Shown here in pieces: positions 49,053 through 59,414 of a stretch of DNA of 64,000 nucleotides; the first letter of the stretch is position 1; each line of letters begins with the position of its first letter. The notes beneath the pieces were generated by a model, which saw only the letters and a program-made list of their open reading frames with translations, ran no database searches and had not been told where the DNA came from. This DNA comes from Bog-756 sp963745955 (lineage in GTDB: Bacteria > Actinomycetota > Acidimicrobiia > Acidimicrobiales > RAAP-2). The position numbers and the translations under genes were made by a program. Location: NCBI GenBank assembly GCA_963745955.1, contig CAVUZI010000006.1, forward strand, positions 186,001 through 250,000. Direction: 5' to 3'.

Positions 49053-50411
49053 TCACAGGTTCCCGATCTCGAGCTCGATCAGATCGACCCCGGCTGCCGG
49101 CTCAGCGCCCGCCGCGCTCTTCAACGCCCCGGGGTGGTCGGCGTACTTGCGCCGGGCCTCGGCGATCCTGGTCGGGAGATGCTGGCTGGGCCACAGCCCT
49201 TCGACCGGCTGGTAGTCCTTGAGGACCGAACGGGCCACCGAATTCCTGTGCACCTCGGTCGGCCCGTCGACCAGGCCCATGACCGGCGCGGTCATCCACA
49301 GGCCGCCGAGGGGCAGTTCGTCGGAGACGCCGAGCGCGCCGTGGACCTGGATGGCCCGCCGGGTGACGTCGTGGAGGATCTGAGGCGTGAGGACCTTGAT
49401 GGCGGCGATGTCCCGGCGGATGGAGCGGTGCTCGTGGCCCTGGTCGATGCACCAGGCCACGTACATGACCAGGAGCCGGAACTGCATCAGCTCGATATAC
49501 GAGTCGGCCACGTAGTCGCGCACGCTCTGCTTGCCGGCCAGCACACCGTCGCGGGTCCTCCGGCTGACGGCGCGTTCGCACAGCATGTCGAGCGCCTTGC
49601 CCGCCATTCCCACCGTTCGCATGGCGTGGTGCACCCGCCCTCCGCCCAACCGGGTCTGGGCGATGACGAAGGCCTGGCCCTCGCCCCCGAGAAGGCTCTC
49701 GGCCGGGACACGGACACCGTCGTAGTGGATGAGCGCGTGCATCCCACTGCCGGGTGTCCGCTCGCCCATGAGCCCGATGTTGCGGACCATCTTGACCCCC
49801 GGCGTGTCCGTGGGCACCAGGAACATCGACATGCCCCGGTAGACATCGGTGTCCGGGTTGGTGATGGCCATGACGATGAGAAAGCTGGAGGTGCGGGCGT
49901 TGGACGAGAAGAACTTCCACCCGTTGATCACCCACTCGTCCCCGTCCCGGGACGCGGTGGTCTCGAACAGCGCGGGGTCGGAACCGCCCTGGGGCTCGGT
50001 CATCGAGTAGCAGGAGAAGATCTCACCCTCGAGCAGCGGGCGCAGGTACTTCTCCTTCTGTCCGTCGGTGCCGTAGTGGGCGATGATCTCGGCGTTGCCG
50101 GTGTCGGGGGCCTGGGTGCCGAAGATGATCGGGGCCCACTGCGAGCGGCCGAGGATCTCGTTCATGAGAGCCAACTTCACCTGGCCGTACCCCTGGCCTC
50201 CGAGCTCGGGGCCCAGGTGACAGGCCCACAGGTGTCGATCCCGCACCTGCTGCTTGAGCGGGTCCACGATGGCCCGCAGCTCGCTGTCCAGGGGGTGGTA
50301 GGTCTGGTCCCCCCACAGCAGGTCGAGCGGCTCGACCTCCTCGGTGACGAACCCGTCCATCCAGTCGAGCTGCTCTTGGAACGCCGGTTCGGTCGAGAAA
50401 TCCCAGGGCAC
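49053..50411 (-). CDS. Acyl-CoA dehydrogenase (stand-alone)
   Basis: 452 residues, intact. Resembles the ACAD10/11-type homologues. GTG at 50411 (MPWDFSTEPAFQEQLDWMD). FAD region: CYSMTEPQGGSDPALFETTA and INGWKFFSSNARTSSFLIVM; C-terminal IQVHGALGVSDELPLGGLW and LVDGPTEVHRNSVARSVL. Not one of the half-type pairs, so it probably acts alone on a different chain length. The 114-bp gap upstream holds the half-site CTGACGCC. Confidence 0.9.
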   Translation of the reverse strand: MPWDFSTEPAFQEQLDWMDGFVTEEVEPLDLLWGDQTYHPLDSELRAIVDPLKQQVRDRHLWACHLGPELGGQGYGQVKLALMNEILGRSQWAPIIFGTQAPDTGNAEIIAHYGTDGQKEKYLRPLLEGEIFSCYSMTEPQGGSDPALFETTASRDGDEWVINGWKFFSSNARTSSFLIVMAITNPDTDVYRGMSMFLVPTDTPGVKMVRNIGLMGERTPGSGMHALIHYDGVRVPAESLLGGEGQAFVIAQTRLGGGRVHHAMRTVGMAGKALDMLCERAVSRRTRDGVLAGKQSVRDYVADSYIELMQFRLLVMYVAWCIDQGHEHRSIRRDIAAIKVLTPQILHDVTRRAIQVHGALGVSDELPLGGLWMTAPVMGLVDGPTEVHRNSVARSVLKDYQPVEGLWPSQHLPTRIAEARRKYADHPGALKSAAGAEPAAGVDLIELEIGNL

Positions 50412-50525
50412 AGCCCCCCCTTGTTTCGGCTCACTTGCCCGCCATCGGGGCCCGCGCAGGCGTCAGATTAGCAGTGCCGCCCGATCCGGCTGCGGCCCGT
50501 CGGCGGCCGGGCCGCAGGGACCTCG

Positions 50526-51692
50526 TCAGATGGGAGCACGACCCTCGGACAGGCGCTGTCCGAGCATCCCCGCGATCCGGTCACGGTGCCAGGCGGCGTT
50601 CCCGAAGCTCGCCGCGTCGAGCTGTGCCCGTTTGAGATACAGGTGGAGCTCGTGGTCCCAGGTGAACCCGATGCCGCCGTGGACCTGAAGGCCGGCCGAG
50701 GTCACCCGACGCGACGCATCGGAGCACCACGCCTTGGCCATCGACGCGGCCAGCGCACCCTCGGGGTCGCCGGTGGCCAGGCACCACGCCGCGTAGTACG
50801 TGCTCGACCGCATCCCCTCGACATCCACCAAGGCGTCGGCCAGCCGGTGCTTGACGGCTTGGAAGCTGCCGATGGGCCGCCCGAATTGCCGGCGCACCTT
50901 TGCGTACTCGACACTCATCTCGAGCACCCGGGCCGATGCTCCGAGCAGTTGCGCCGCCGCCGTGGTGGCCGCCCGATCCAGCAGGCGGGACGCGCCTCCG
51001 GCGTCACCGATCCTGTGGGCTCGCACCTCGTCCATGCGTAACCAGGCCAACGGTCTGGTGGGGTCCATGGCCGGCTCCGCCGGCGGCCGGCCTCTCTCAT
51101 CCAGCGGCACGGCGAAGAGCCCGTCATCCGCCATGACCACGGCGACGTCGGCCACCGACGCGTACTGGGTCGGTTCCGGGCACCCGCTCAGCCACCACCA
51201 GCCGTCTCCGCTCCGGGCCGTGACCGCGTGCGGGTCGGCCGACCAGGCGACGCAGCCCACGGCCTCACCGGTGGCCAGTCGTGCCGTCCAACCGGCCGCC
51301 TCCTCGCGGGCACGGGGGGCCAGGGAATCGTCCTCGGCCGCCTCGGCCAGGGCCCCCAGGCACAGGATGGACCCGACGAAGGGTGCCGGCGCCGCACGGC
51401 GCCCGAGCTCCTCGCACAGGACCGCCACCTCGACCATGCCGAGGCCCAGGCCACCCTCCTCCTCGGATCGCTCCACGGCGAGCCATCCCTGGTCGGCCAT
51501 TCCCTCCCACAGGGGGCGGTCGAAACCGTCACCGGAGCCCGCCGTCGCCCCGGTCACCGGAGCACGGGTCTCGGGGCGCCCGGTACCCGGTCCCACGAAG
51601 CTCCGGAGCCGCTCGGGAGAGGCCAGTCCGTCCAGGAGATCGGCGGCCGCACCGCGCAATTCGACTTGGTCGGGCGAGAGGTCGAAGTCCAC
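50526..51692 (-). CDS. Acyl-CoA dehydrogenase, short-type subunit (pair 2)
   Basis: 388 residues, intact. GTG at 51692 (DFDLSPDQVELRGAAADLLD). C-terminal LQVHGGIGFTWDHELHLYLK matches the short-type half, as do EYAKVRRQFGRPIGSFQAVK and a divergent N-half. It lies divergent from the long-type gene at 51784, with a 91-bp gap. Expected to form a heterotetramer with it. It is an intact counterpart of the broken gene at 20638-21724. Confidence 0.88.
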   Translation of the reverse strand: MDFDLSPDQVELRGAAADLLDGLASPERLRSFVGPGTGRPETRAPVTGATAGSGDGFDRPLWEGMADQGWLAVERSEEEGGLGLGMVEVAVLCEELGRRAAPAPFVGSILCLGALAEAAEDDSLAPRAREEAAGWTARLATGEAVGCVAWSADPHAVTARSGDGWWWLSGCPEPTQYASVADVAVVMADDGLFAVPLDERGRPPAEPAMDPTRPLAWLRMDEVRAHRIGDAGGASRLLDRAATTAAAQLLGASARVLEMSVEYAKVRRQFGRPIGSFQAVKHRLADALVDVEGMRSSTYYAAWCLATGDPEGALAASMAKAWCSDASRRVTSAGLQVHGGIGFTWDHELHLYLKRAQLDAASFGNAAWHRDRIAGMLGQRLSEGRAPI

Positions 51693-51783
51693 GGCGCCGA
51701 AGCTTAGGGTGAGCCGGCGGCAGGCTGTGGCACCGGCTCACCCTGGCTCACCGGCGCTGACGACTGTGACAAGCTGACTGGGG

Positions 51784-52966
51784 ATGGACCTGCAGATCAC
51801 AACCGGACAGCGCCAGCTCCAGGCCGAGTTGCACGACTGGCTGGTGGCCAACCTCCCGTGGGAGTACGGGACCGAACCGCCGACCCGATCGCTCGACCTC
51901 GACGAAGTGGTGGCGTTCGGCCGCCGGTGGCAGGCCATGCTGGCCGCCGATCGGTGGGTGGGCATCACCTGGCCGACCGAGCTGGGCGGCCGTGGCCTCG
52001 GTCCCACCGAGCACTTCGTGGTCACCGAGGAGATGGCCCGAGCCCGGGCACCCGAACTGGTCGGCCGGATCGGCATCAACCTGGTCGGCCCGACCCTCTT
52101 CGCCCACGGCACCCCCGAACAGTGCTCGCGGTGGCTCCCTCCCATCCTCGGGGCCGACGAGCTGTGGTGCCAGCTGTTCAGCGAGCCCGAGGCCGGGCAG
52201 CGACCTGGCTTCGCTCACGACCCGGGCCGAGCGGGCCGACGGCGGATGGTTGGTCTCCGGGCACAAGGTCTGGACCTCGTACGCGCAGTTCGCCGACTGG
52301 GGCCTGTGCCTGGCCCGGAGCGATCCCGATGCGCCCAAGCGCCAGCAGGGTCTGTCCTGCCTGGCCGTGGACATGCACGCTCCCGGCGTCGAGGTCCGGC
52401 CCCTCGTCCAGATCACCGGCGATGCCGAGTTCAACGAGGTGATCCTCGACGGCGTCTTCGTGCCCGACAGCCAGCTCGTGGGCCAGTCCGGAGCCGGTTG
52501 GACCGTCGCCAACTCCACGCTCACCCACGAGCGGGGGGTCAATCCCCGTCAGCTCGGGATCCACTACCAGCTGCTGGCCGGGCTCCTCGAGCTGGTCGAC
52601 AACCAGCCGGGGGGCTTCGACAACTGGGACGTGCGGCAACGGATCGCCGAGGCCTACATCGAGGTCAAGCTCTTCCAGCTCCACAACTGGCGGACCCTCA
52701 CCCGCCTCGAGCGGGGCGAGCCACCGGGGCCGGAGGGCAGTGCCCTCAAGCTCTACTGGAGCGAGATGTCCAAGCGCCTCCACGAGACCGTGCTGGCCGT
52801 GCTGGGTCCGGCTGCGCCCCTCTGGCAGGGAGCCAGCGACAACCCGGGGGACGGCATGTGGCAGCGATCGTGGCTCTACTATCAAGCGTCGTCGATCTTC
52901 GCCGGCACCAACGAGGTGCAGCGGACGCTGGTCGGAGAACGGGTCCTCGGGCTCCCGAGGGACTGA
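51784..52966 (+). CDS. Acyl-CoA dehydrogenase, long-type subunit (pair 2)
   Basis: Repaired length 393 residues. ATG at 51784 (MDLQITTGQRQLQAELHDWL). FAD motifs LWCQLFSEPEAGSDLASLTT and SGHKVWTSYAQFADWG; C-terminal YQASSIFAGTNEVQRTLVGE. One extra base near 52197 splits EAGSDLAS, and removing it restores that motif exactly. Partner of the divergent short subunit. The hydratase follows 29 bp later on the same strand. Confidence 0.88.
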
Positions 52967-52995
52967 CCGACGCGACGGGACGAGCAGGGAAGAGG

Positions 52996-53850
52996 ATGCC
53001 GATGGGCTACGAATCGATCGTGTACGGGGTCAGGGAGGCGGTGGCCACGATCACCATGAACCGGCCGGAGATGGCCAACGCCCAGGACACCCTGCTGATC
53101 GACGAGCTCGACGCCGCCTTCGACGAGGCCGATGCCGACGACTCGGTCCGGGTGGTGATCCTCGCCGGGGCGGGCAAGCACTTCTCGTCGGGCCACGATC
53201 TGAAGGAACTGGTCGGCGGCACCGGACCCGACAAATGGCGACTCATGAGGGAGACGCCGGAAGGAAAGATGTACCACGAGAAGGTCATGTACTACGACCG
53301 CTGCAAGCGGATCCACGACTTCCGGAAGCCGACCATCGCCGCCGTACAGGGGAGCTGCGTGGCCGCCGGTCTGATGCTGGCCTGCATGTGCGACCTCATC
53401 GTGGCGGCCGAGGACGCCGAGTTCTCCAACCCCGTCCTGCGCATGACCGGGGCCGCGGTCGAGCTCCTGGTCGAACCGTGGGAGATCGGCATCCGCAAGG
53501 CCAAGGAGTTCCTGTGGACGGGCGACATCATCGATGCCCAGGAGGCCTGGCGTCTCGGGCTGGTCAACCGGGTGGTGCCCAACGACGAGCTCGGGGAGCG
53601 GGCCCAGGAGCTGGCCGAGCGCATCGCCCTCGTGCCGCCGGCCACCGCCCAGTTGGTGAAGGACTCGCTCAATCACACCGGCGACCTCATGGGCAAGTCC
53701 GCCTCGTGGAAGTACCACTTCATGGCCCACCACTGGATGCACAACACCGCCACCGCGGCGCAGGCGCTGGAGGAGCGCAAGAAGCGCACCTCCATGAAGG
53801 AGGTCTTCTCCGACCGCGATCGAGGGGATCGGCCGGTCGTTGAGCCCTGA
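52996..53850 (+). CDS. Enoyl-CoA hydratase/isomerase family protein
   Basis: 284 residues, intact. AGAGG just before ATG 52996. Motifs: ATITMNRPEMANAQDTLLID, FSSGHDLKEL (oxyanion hole), KPTIAAVQGSCVAAGLMLAC. The catalytic-Glu stretch is changed: VLRMTGAAVELLVEPWEIG in place of a typical PE-x-x-x-G, so hydratase activity is not assured. Its 3' end overlaps the CaiB gene by 11 bp, so the two are coupled. Confidence 0.88.
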   Translation: MPMGYESIVYGVREAVATITMNRPEMANAQDTLLIDELDAAFDEADADDSVRVVILAGAGKHFSSGHDLKELVGGTGPDKWRLMRETPEGKMYHEKVMYYDRCKRIHDFRKPTIAAVQGSCVAAGLMLACMCDLIVAAEDAEFSNPVLRMTGAAVELLVEPWEIGIRKAKEFLWTGDIIDAQEAWRLGLVNRVVPNDELGERAQELAERIALVPPATAQLVKDSLNHTGDLMGKSASWKYHFMAHHWMHNTATAAQALEERKKRTSMKEVFSDRDRGDRPVVEP

Positions 53851-55085
53851 GGGTGCCGAGGACCTCCGGGAAGGCCCGCTGCGGGGCATCCGGGTCCTCG
53901 ATGTCGGGACGCGCATCTCCGCCCCGTTCTGCGCCGGCCTCCTCGGCGAGCTCGGCGCCGACGTCATCAAGGTCGAGCTGCCGGGAGGCGGCGACTTCAT
54001 GCGCACCATCGGTCCCTTCGTCGAGACCGAGGGGGACGACGCCGGCTACTCGCTCTTCTGGGCCGTCGAGGGTCGGGGCCGGCGCGGCGTCACCTGCGAT
54101 CTGCGGACGGCCGAGGGCCAGGACCTGTTCCGGCGCCTGGCATCGCATGCCGACGTCGTGTGCGAGAACTTCCGCCCCGGGACCATGGAGGAGTGGAACC
54201 TCGGCCCGGACTCCCTCGACCCGGGACTCGTCTACGTGCGCATCAGCGTCTTCGGCCAGGACGGCCCCTACTCCCGCCGGCCCGGCCTCGACCGCCTGGG
54301 CATCGCCTACGGCGGACTGCTCCACCTGACCGGCGAGCGGGACCGGCCGCCGGTGCGGCCCGGCGTGACCATCTCGGACTACCTGACCGGAGTCTTCGCG
54401 GCCATGGCCGCGGTGGCCGGGCTCTACGGCCGTGACGCCGGAGCTCCGGGGCCGGGACGGGGACGGGGCGCGGTCATCGATGCCCCCCTGTACGGAGCCG
54501 TTCTCCGGGTGCTCGAGTGGACGCTGGCCGGGTACGACCGGATGGGCACCGTGCGCAACAGGGAGGGCAACCGGCTCCCCCACTCCGCCCCGCTCGACAA
54601 CTACCTCACCGGTGACGGCGCCTACGTCTGCATCGTCGCCGGATCGGATGCCAACTTCGCCCGGCTGTGCCGGGCCATGGATCGACCCGACCTCGCCGCC
54701 GATCCCCGCTTCGCCACGCTCGCCCTCCGTGCCCGGCACGGGGACGAGATCAACGACATCGTGGCCGAGTGGACGAAGGGGCGACGCGCCGAGGACATCG
54801 AGTCGGCTTGCATCGCCAACGACGTGCCGGTGGGCACGGCCTACAGCGCGGCCGACATCTTCTCCGACCCGCACATGGCTGCCCGCGGAGATCTGATCTC
54901 GGTCGAGGACCCGGTGCATCGGGCCCATCCGCCAACAGGCACCGTTCCCCCGGTTCGTCGGTCACCCGACGCCGACCCCCTCCGGGGCCCCCCGTCTCGG
55001 CGCCGACAATCGTGAGGTCTGGTGCGACCTGGTGGGAGTTCCGCCCGATGAGCTCCAGCGTCTCCACGACGCCGGGGTCGTCTGA
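53840..55085 (+). CDS. CaiB/BaiF family CoA-transferase (class III)
   Basis: Repaired length 414 residues. Transfers CoA between acids. GIRVLDVGTRISAPFCAGLL and GELGADVIKVE open the fold; the catalytic Asp lies in PGVTISDYLTGVFAAMAAVA. The C-terminal NREVWCDLVGVPPDELQRL is family-typical and places the stop at 55085, after one extra base near 54938. TTG start at 53840 overlaps the hydratase by 11 bp. Convergent with the FadE34-like gene, leaving 29 bp. Confidence 0.9.
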
Positions 55086-55114
55086 GCGGCTTCGACGGGC
55101 CGTGCGGCGTTCTT

Positions 55115-57338
55115 CTAACCGCCCGGCTCCGCGTCGCGGGGCAGGCCGAGGAGGCGCTCGGCGATGACGTTGCGCTGCACCTCGCTGGTCCCCCCGGCAA
55201 CGGTGAGGCACCGGGTGGCCAGGAAGCCCTGCGTCCACCTCGCCGCCCGGCCCTCCATGGTGGCCCCCTCCGGCCCGAGCATGGCCAGGCCGAGCTCCTG
55301 TACCCGCTGTTCGTGCTCCGCGCCGAGCAGCTTGCGCAGGCTGGCCTCTGAACCCGGGTCGGTCCCGGCCAGGGCCAGCAGGGTGGACCGGTGGGTCATC
55401 AGCCTCAGCGACTGGGCCTCGGCCAGCAGCCGGCCGAGCCGTACCGACAGGCTGGGCGTCAGCGAGCCGCCCTGCCGCTCGGCCAGCCGGAGCAGCGACT
55501 CGACGCCGATGCCGAAGGTGGACCCCGAGGACATGGAGACCCGCTCGTTGGCCAGCGTCATGCGGGCGATGGCCCCAGCCCCCGTTGACCTCACCGATCA
55601 CGCAGTCATCCGGGACGAAGACATCGTCGAGGAACACCTCGTTGAACATCGCCGCCCCGGTGAGCTCGCGGAGGGGCCGGATGTCCAGGCCGGCCGAGCT
55701 CATGTCGACGATGAAGTAGGTGATGCCGAGGTGCTTGGGGGCCGACGGATCGGTCCGGGCCAGGCAGATCCCCCACTGCGCGTCGCGGGCCATCGACGTC
55801 CACACCTTCTGGCCGGTGAGCATCCAGCCGCCATCGGTCCGGCTCCGCCCGGGTGGACAGACTGGCCAGATCGGAACCGGCTCCCGGCTCGGAGAACAGC
55901 TGGCACCAGTGGAGCTCGCCCATCAGGGTCGCGTCCACCCAGCGTTCACGTTGCAGGGGCGTGCCCCGAGCGATGATCGGTGGCAGGGCCCAGGCGCCGA
56001 TGCCGATGTGGGGGCGGTCGACCCCCGATGACGCCAGCAGCTCCTCGATGACCACCTGCTCCACCGCGCCGGCATCCCTGCCCCAGGGCGTCGGCCAGTG
56101 CGGCATGACCAGGCCGACGTCGACCATGCCGGCGACGCCGCGCCGCCCCTTCCAGCGCGGCCAGCTCGGCCACCACCGGAGCCAGCTCCGCCCTCTTCAC
56201 ATCGGCCTCGGCCGGTAGGTCGGCGGCCAGGGCACGCCGTGCGCCGCCGCCGGCTGCGGCCGCCACTTCCTGGCAGTAGGCGTCGGGCTCACCCATCAGC
56301 TGGCGATCGGCCATGGCCCGCTTGAGGTGGAGATGGACGTCGTGCTCCCAGGTGAAGCCGATCCCCCCGAGCACCTGCAGGCACTCCTTGGCCCCCAGGG
56401 CGTAACCGTCGAGGGCGAGTGCTCCGGCGGTGGCCGCAGCCAGCGCGGCGTCGTCCGACCGCTCCGGTGCCCACGGCCATGGCCGCGTCCCAGGCCACCG
56501 CGGTCATCTGCTCGACCCTGATGGCCATGTCGGCCAGCCGGTGCTTGATGGCCTGGAACTGCCCGATGGGCCGGCCGAACTGGACACGGACCTTGGCGTA
56601 CTCGGTTGCCGTCTCGAGGCACCACCGGGCACCGCCGGCATGCTCGGCCGCCATCAAGGTGATCACCACCTCGCGGACCCGCTGGGTGGTGAGCGAGGCG
56701 AACTGTCGCTCGGGCCCGACCGGGACCTCGTCGACCTCCACCACACCGAGCCGGCGGGTCGGATCGAGGCTGGCCAGCGGGGTGACCTGCACCCGGCCGG
56801 CCGATCCGGGCACGTCGAGGAGGCACCAGATGACGGTCCCGTCGTCGCTGCGGGCCGGGGCCAGCACCGTGGCCGCCGTCGACGCACCGAGCAACGGACG
56901 CAGCCCCCCCGACACGACGATCCCGCCGTCCGCTCCCCGGCCGACGACGTCGAGGCAGGCGTCCCCGAACGAGAGGGCGGCCGGGCCGCTCCCGTCGATG
57001 AGCCCGGGCAGGAACAGCCCCGCCTGGGCCGGTGTCGACACCTCGGACAGCACCGCGGAGGTGGCCACGGTGGGCAGGAGCGGCCCCGGAACCAGCGACC
57101 TGCCCGTTTCCTCGAGGAGCACGGCCAGCTCGAAGAGGCCGAACCCCTCGCCTCCGAACTCCTCGGGAAGGTGGATCCCGAGCCAACCCTGGGCCGCCAT
57201 CTCCTTCCACACCGGCTGGAGCTCCTCCACCTCCGCGTCCAGGAGGGCCCTCGGCACGCTCGGTGGGCAGTGGGAATCCAGCCACCGCCTGACGGTCGTG
57301 CGTTGCTCCTGGTGCTCGTCGGAGATTGCGATCGGCAT
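55115..57338 (-). CDS. FadE34-like tandem acyl-CoA dehydrogenase (single-chain alpha/beta)
   Basis: Repaired length about 739 residues: two dehydrogenase units in one chain, the architecture of Mycobacterium FadE34 (ChsE3), which acts on steroid side-chain CoA esters. N-half is short-type (EYAKVRVQFGRPIGQFQAIK, then LQVLGGIGFTWEHDVHLHLK). The linker reads LAADLPAEADVKRAELAPVV. C-half is long-type (ELHWCQLFSEPGAGSDLASL, LTGQKVWTSMARDAQWGICL, VAGGTSEVQRNVIAERLLGL). Extra bases lie near 56474, 56133, 55835 and 55585. ATG at 57338 follows an AGAGGGAG site. Confidence 0.85.
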
Positions 57339-57353
57339 CTGGCTCCCTCTTCC

Positions 57354-57451
57354 CTGTCCGTCTCTGTCCGTCTCTGTCCGAGCTATCCGTCTCTGTCCGG
57401 GCTCGACCCGTCTCCGTCCGAGCTCGACCCGTCTCCGTCCGGACTCGACCC
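57354..57451. repeat. Tandem repeats spanning the ferredoxin 3' end and the leader of the FadE34-like gene
   Basis: Three 21-bp units (57389-57409, 57410-57430, 57431-57451) share TCGACCC ends and GTCT(C/G)(T/C)GTCCG starts. Next to them are two exact 10-bp units TCTCTGTCCG (57361-57370, 57371-57380) and a partial one. On the coding strand the 21-bp units add SSPDGDG-like repeats to the ferredoxin tail. Such arrays vary in copy number by slippage. Confidence 0.85.
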
Positions 57452-57661
57452 GGCCACCGGCAGGGGCGTGTCCACGAACACCACCGAGATCGCCTTGGAC
57501 GGGCAGCCCTCGACCGCCACCCGGATGCGGTCATCGGGGTCGCCGGTCGGGTCGACGACCACGGACTGCCCGTCGTCGTCCAGGTCGAAGGTGCCCGGGG
57601 CCCAGAACACACAGTTCCCCGAGCCCACACACCGGTCGCGGTCGATCTCGATCCGGAGCAT
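57383..57661 (-). CDS. Small [3Fe-4S]-type ferredoxin with an acidic repeat tail
   Basis: 92 residues, intact. The core is MLRIEIDRDRCVGSGNCVFW and VAVEGCPSKAISVVFVD, with CVGSGNC (C-x5-C) and the later C-P, the pattern of actinobacterial ferredoxins that serve P450s. The last ~25 residues (GSSPDGDGSSSDGDG) come from a DNA tandem repeat and are not part of the fold. Stop TAG at 57383. The gene precedes the FadE34-like gene and follows a ligase on the same strand; the P450 at 17 kb is one possible client. Confidence 0.88.
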   Translation of the reverse strand: MLRIEIDRDRCVGSGNCVFWAPGTFDLDDDGQSVVVDPTGDPDDRIRVAVEGCPSKAISVVFVDTPLPVAGSSPDGDGSSSDGDGSSPDRDG

Positions 57662-57668
57662 CGCCCGC

Positions 57669-59187
57669 CTAGCGCTTCCCGTCGGCATGGGCCTCGCGGA
57701 GCTGGCGCTTGCGCACCTTCCCGTTCTGGTCGCGAGGCAGCTCGTCGACCACCTCCCACTCCCGGGGGACCTTGTAACGGGCCAGCCGCGTGGCCACGAA
57801 GTCGGACAGATCCTTGCTGTCCACATCCGTGCGCAGCTGCACCATGGCCTTCAATCGTTCGCCGTCACGGTCATCAGGGATGCCGAACACAGCACAGTCC
57901 ACGACCGCAGGATGTTCGAAGAGCACCTCTTCGATCTCGCGCGGGGCGATGTTGACGCCGCCCCAGAGGACCATATCCGACACCCGGTCGGTGATGGTGA
58001 GGTAGCCGTCCTCGTCCAGGTACCCGATGTCGCCCACGGTGAAGGCGTCGTCACGCCATGCCCGGCTGGTCGCTTCCTCGTCGTTGCGGTAGCGGAATCG
58101 CTGGGGACCGGGCGGGCGGATGTAGATGATGCCCGATTCACCGGTCGCCACGGCCTGTCCGTCGTCGTCGAGGATCCGGATCTCGACGCCGGGCCACGGG
58201 CGGCCCACGCTTCCGGGTCGGGACCGCCACTCGTCAGGAGAGATCTTGGTGGCACCGCCCTCACTGGCGCCGTACAGCTCGTGGATCTCGGCGTCGGGAA
58301 AAGCGTCCATCATCTTGAACTTGACCGCCACCGGGCACGGGGCGGCGGCATGCACGATCAGCGAGAAGCTGGAGACATCGAGGGCCGCCCGTTCGTCGCT
58401 CGGGGATCTCGAGGATCCGGATGAAGTGGGCCGGCACCATGAACGATCGGGTGCCCGCGGCGCCGGCTCACCTCGGCCAGAAACGACCGTGCCTCGAACT
58501 GCTCGGTGATCACGGTGGTGGCCCCGACGTACAGCGAGCACAGGGCCCAACCGAGATGGGACGCGTGGTAGGCGGGCCCGCTCATCACGTAGACATCGTC
58601 CGGGGTCCAGTTCCACAGGGCCACCTGGCCCTCCATGCCGCGTACCCGGCCGCTGTCGTCGGACAGGCTGGTGTGCACCACCCCCTTGGGCCTGGCCGTG
58701 GTCCCGACGTGTAGAACATGAGCTCCGGCCCGGCGCCACTGTCCCCGCCGGCCAGCGGTGGCGCCGACCCGAGCGCTCGTTCGTAATCGACCCCCACCCG
58801 CAGGGAACCGGCGCCGTGGCGGACGAGGGCCGCGGTCAGGTCGTCGTCGTACCCGGCCTGGCCGACGACCACGGCCACGTCGGCGTCCTCGAGGATGTAC
58901 GCGAGCTCGTCCGACTTCAGGTGCCAGTTGACCGGGAGGTAGGGGGCGTTGAGCATGGCCGCCGCCGTGGCCACCTCGAACATCTCGATCCCGTTGGGCA
59001 GAACGGTGGCCAGCGGTCGCCCCGGACCGGCGCCGAGGGACTCGAGCACCGAGGCCAGCCGGCGGGCCCGGGCGTCGAGCTCCCCGTAGGTGCGCACCGT
59101 CTCACCCAGGATCACGGCGGGCCGATCGGGCTCGGCTCTGGCGTGCCCCGACACCCCCCGCACCGGAGCCGAGGTACGTTCTCTCAT
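57669..59187 (-). CDS. Acyl-CoA synthetase (ANL family)
   Basis: Repaired length about 505 residues. It starts GVSGHARAEPDRPAVILGET (ATG at 59187). The P-loop is restored as YTSG-TTARPKGVVHTS by restoring one missing base near 58707, the only clear deletion seen in the window. ELYGASEGGATKISPDEWRS, FTVGDIGYLDEDGYLTITDR and PRDQNGKVRKRQLREAH (A10 Lys) follow. Extra bases lie near 58468 and 58400. Its stop is 8 bp before the ferredoxin start. Confidence 0.83.
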
Positions 59188-59261
59188 CGCCGCAGAGACT
59201 ACTGTGCCCTGGCATCGACAGTGCCGGGGACGATCCCGCCGCCGCCGGCAGAGGAAGGGCC

Positions 59262-59414
59262 ATGCGCGAACTGAACACCAGGGTGGACCGGATTCTCGGC
59301 GCCAGGGACGTCGAGCCGACCGAGGCGGCTGGTCCCGACGTCACCGTGGCGCGACATCCATTCGACCTGGTGGCCGGGTCCCACGCCACCGGAGCTGACC
59401 ACCGCCATGGATGA
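59262..59414 (+). CDS. Possible 50-residue small protein before the amine oxidase
   Basis: ATG at 59262 follows GAGGAAGG, a good ribosome-binding site. The frame reads MRELNTRVDRILGARDVEPT with a Gly/His-rich end and stops at 59414, overlapping the amine oxidase ATG at 59407. No family is recognised. It could be a small real gene, a translational leader, or a mis-framed piece of the oxidase N-terminus. Confidence 0.35.
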   Translation: MRELNTRVDRILGARDVEPTEAAGPDVTVARHPFDLVAGSHATGADHRHG

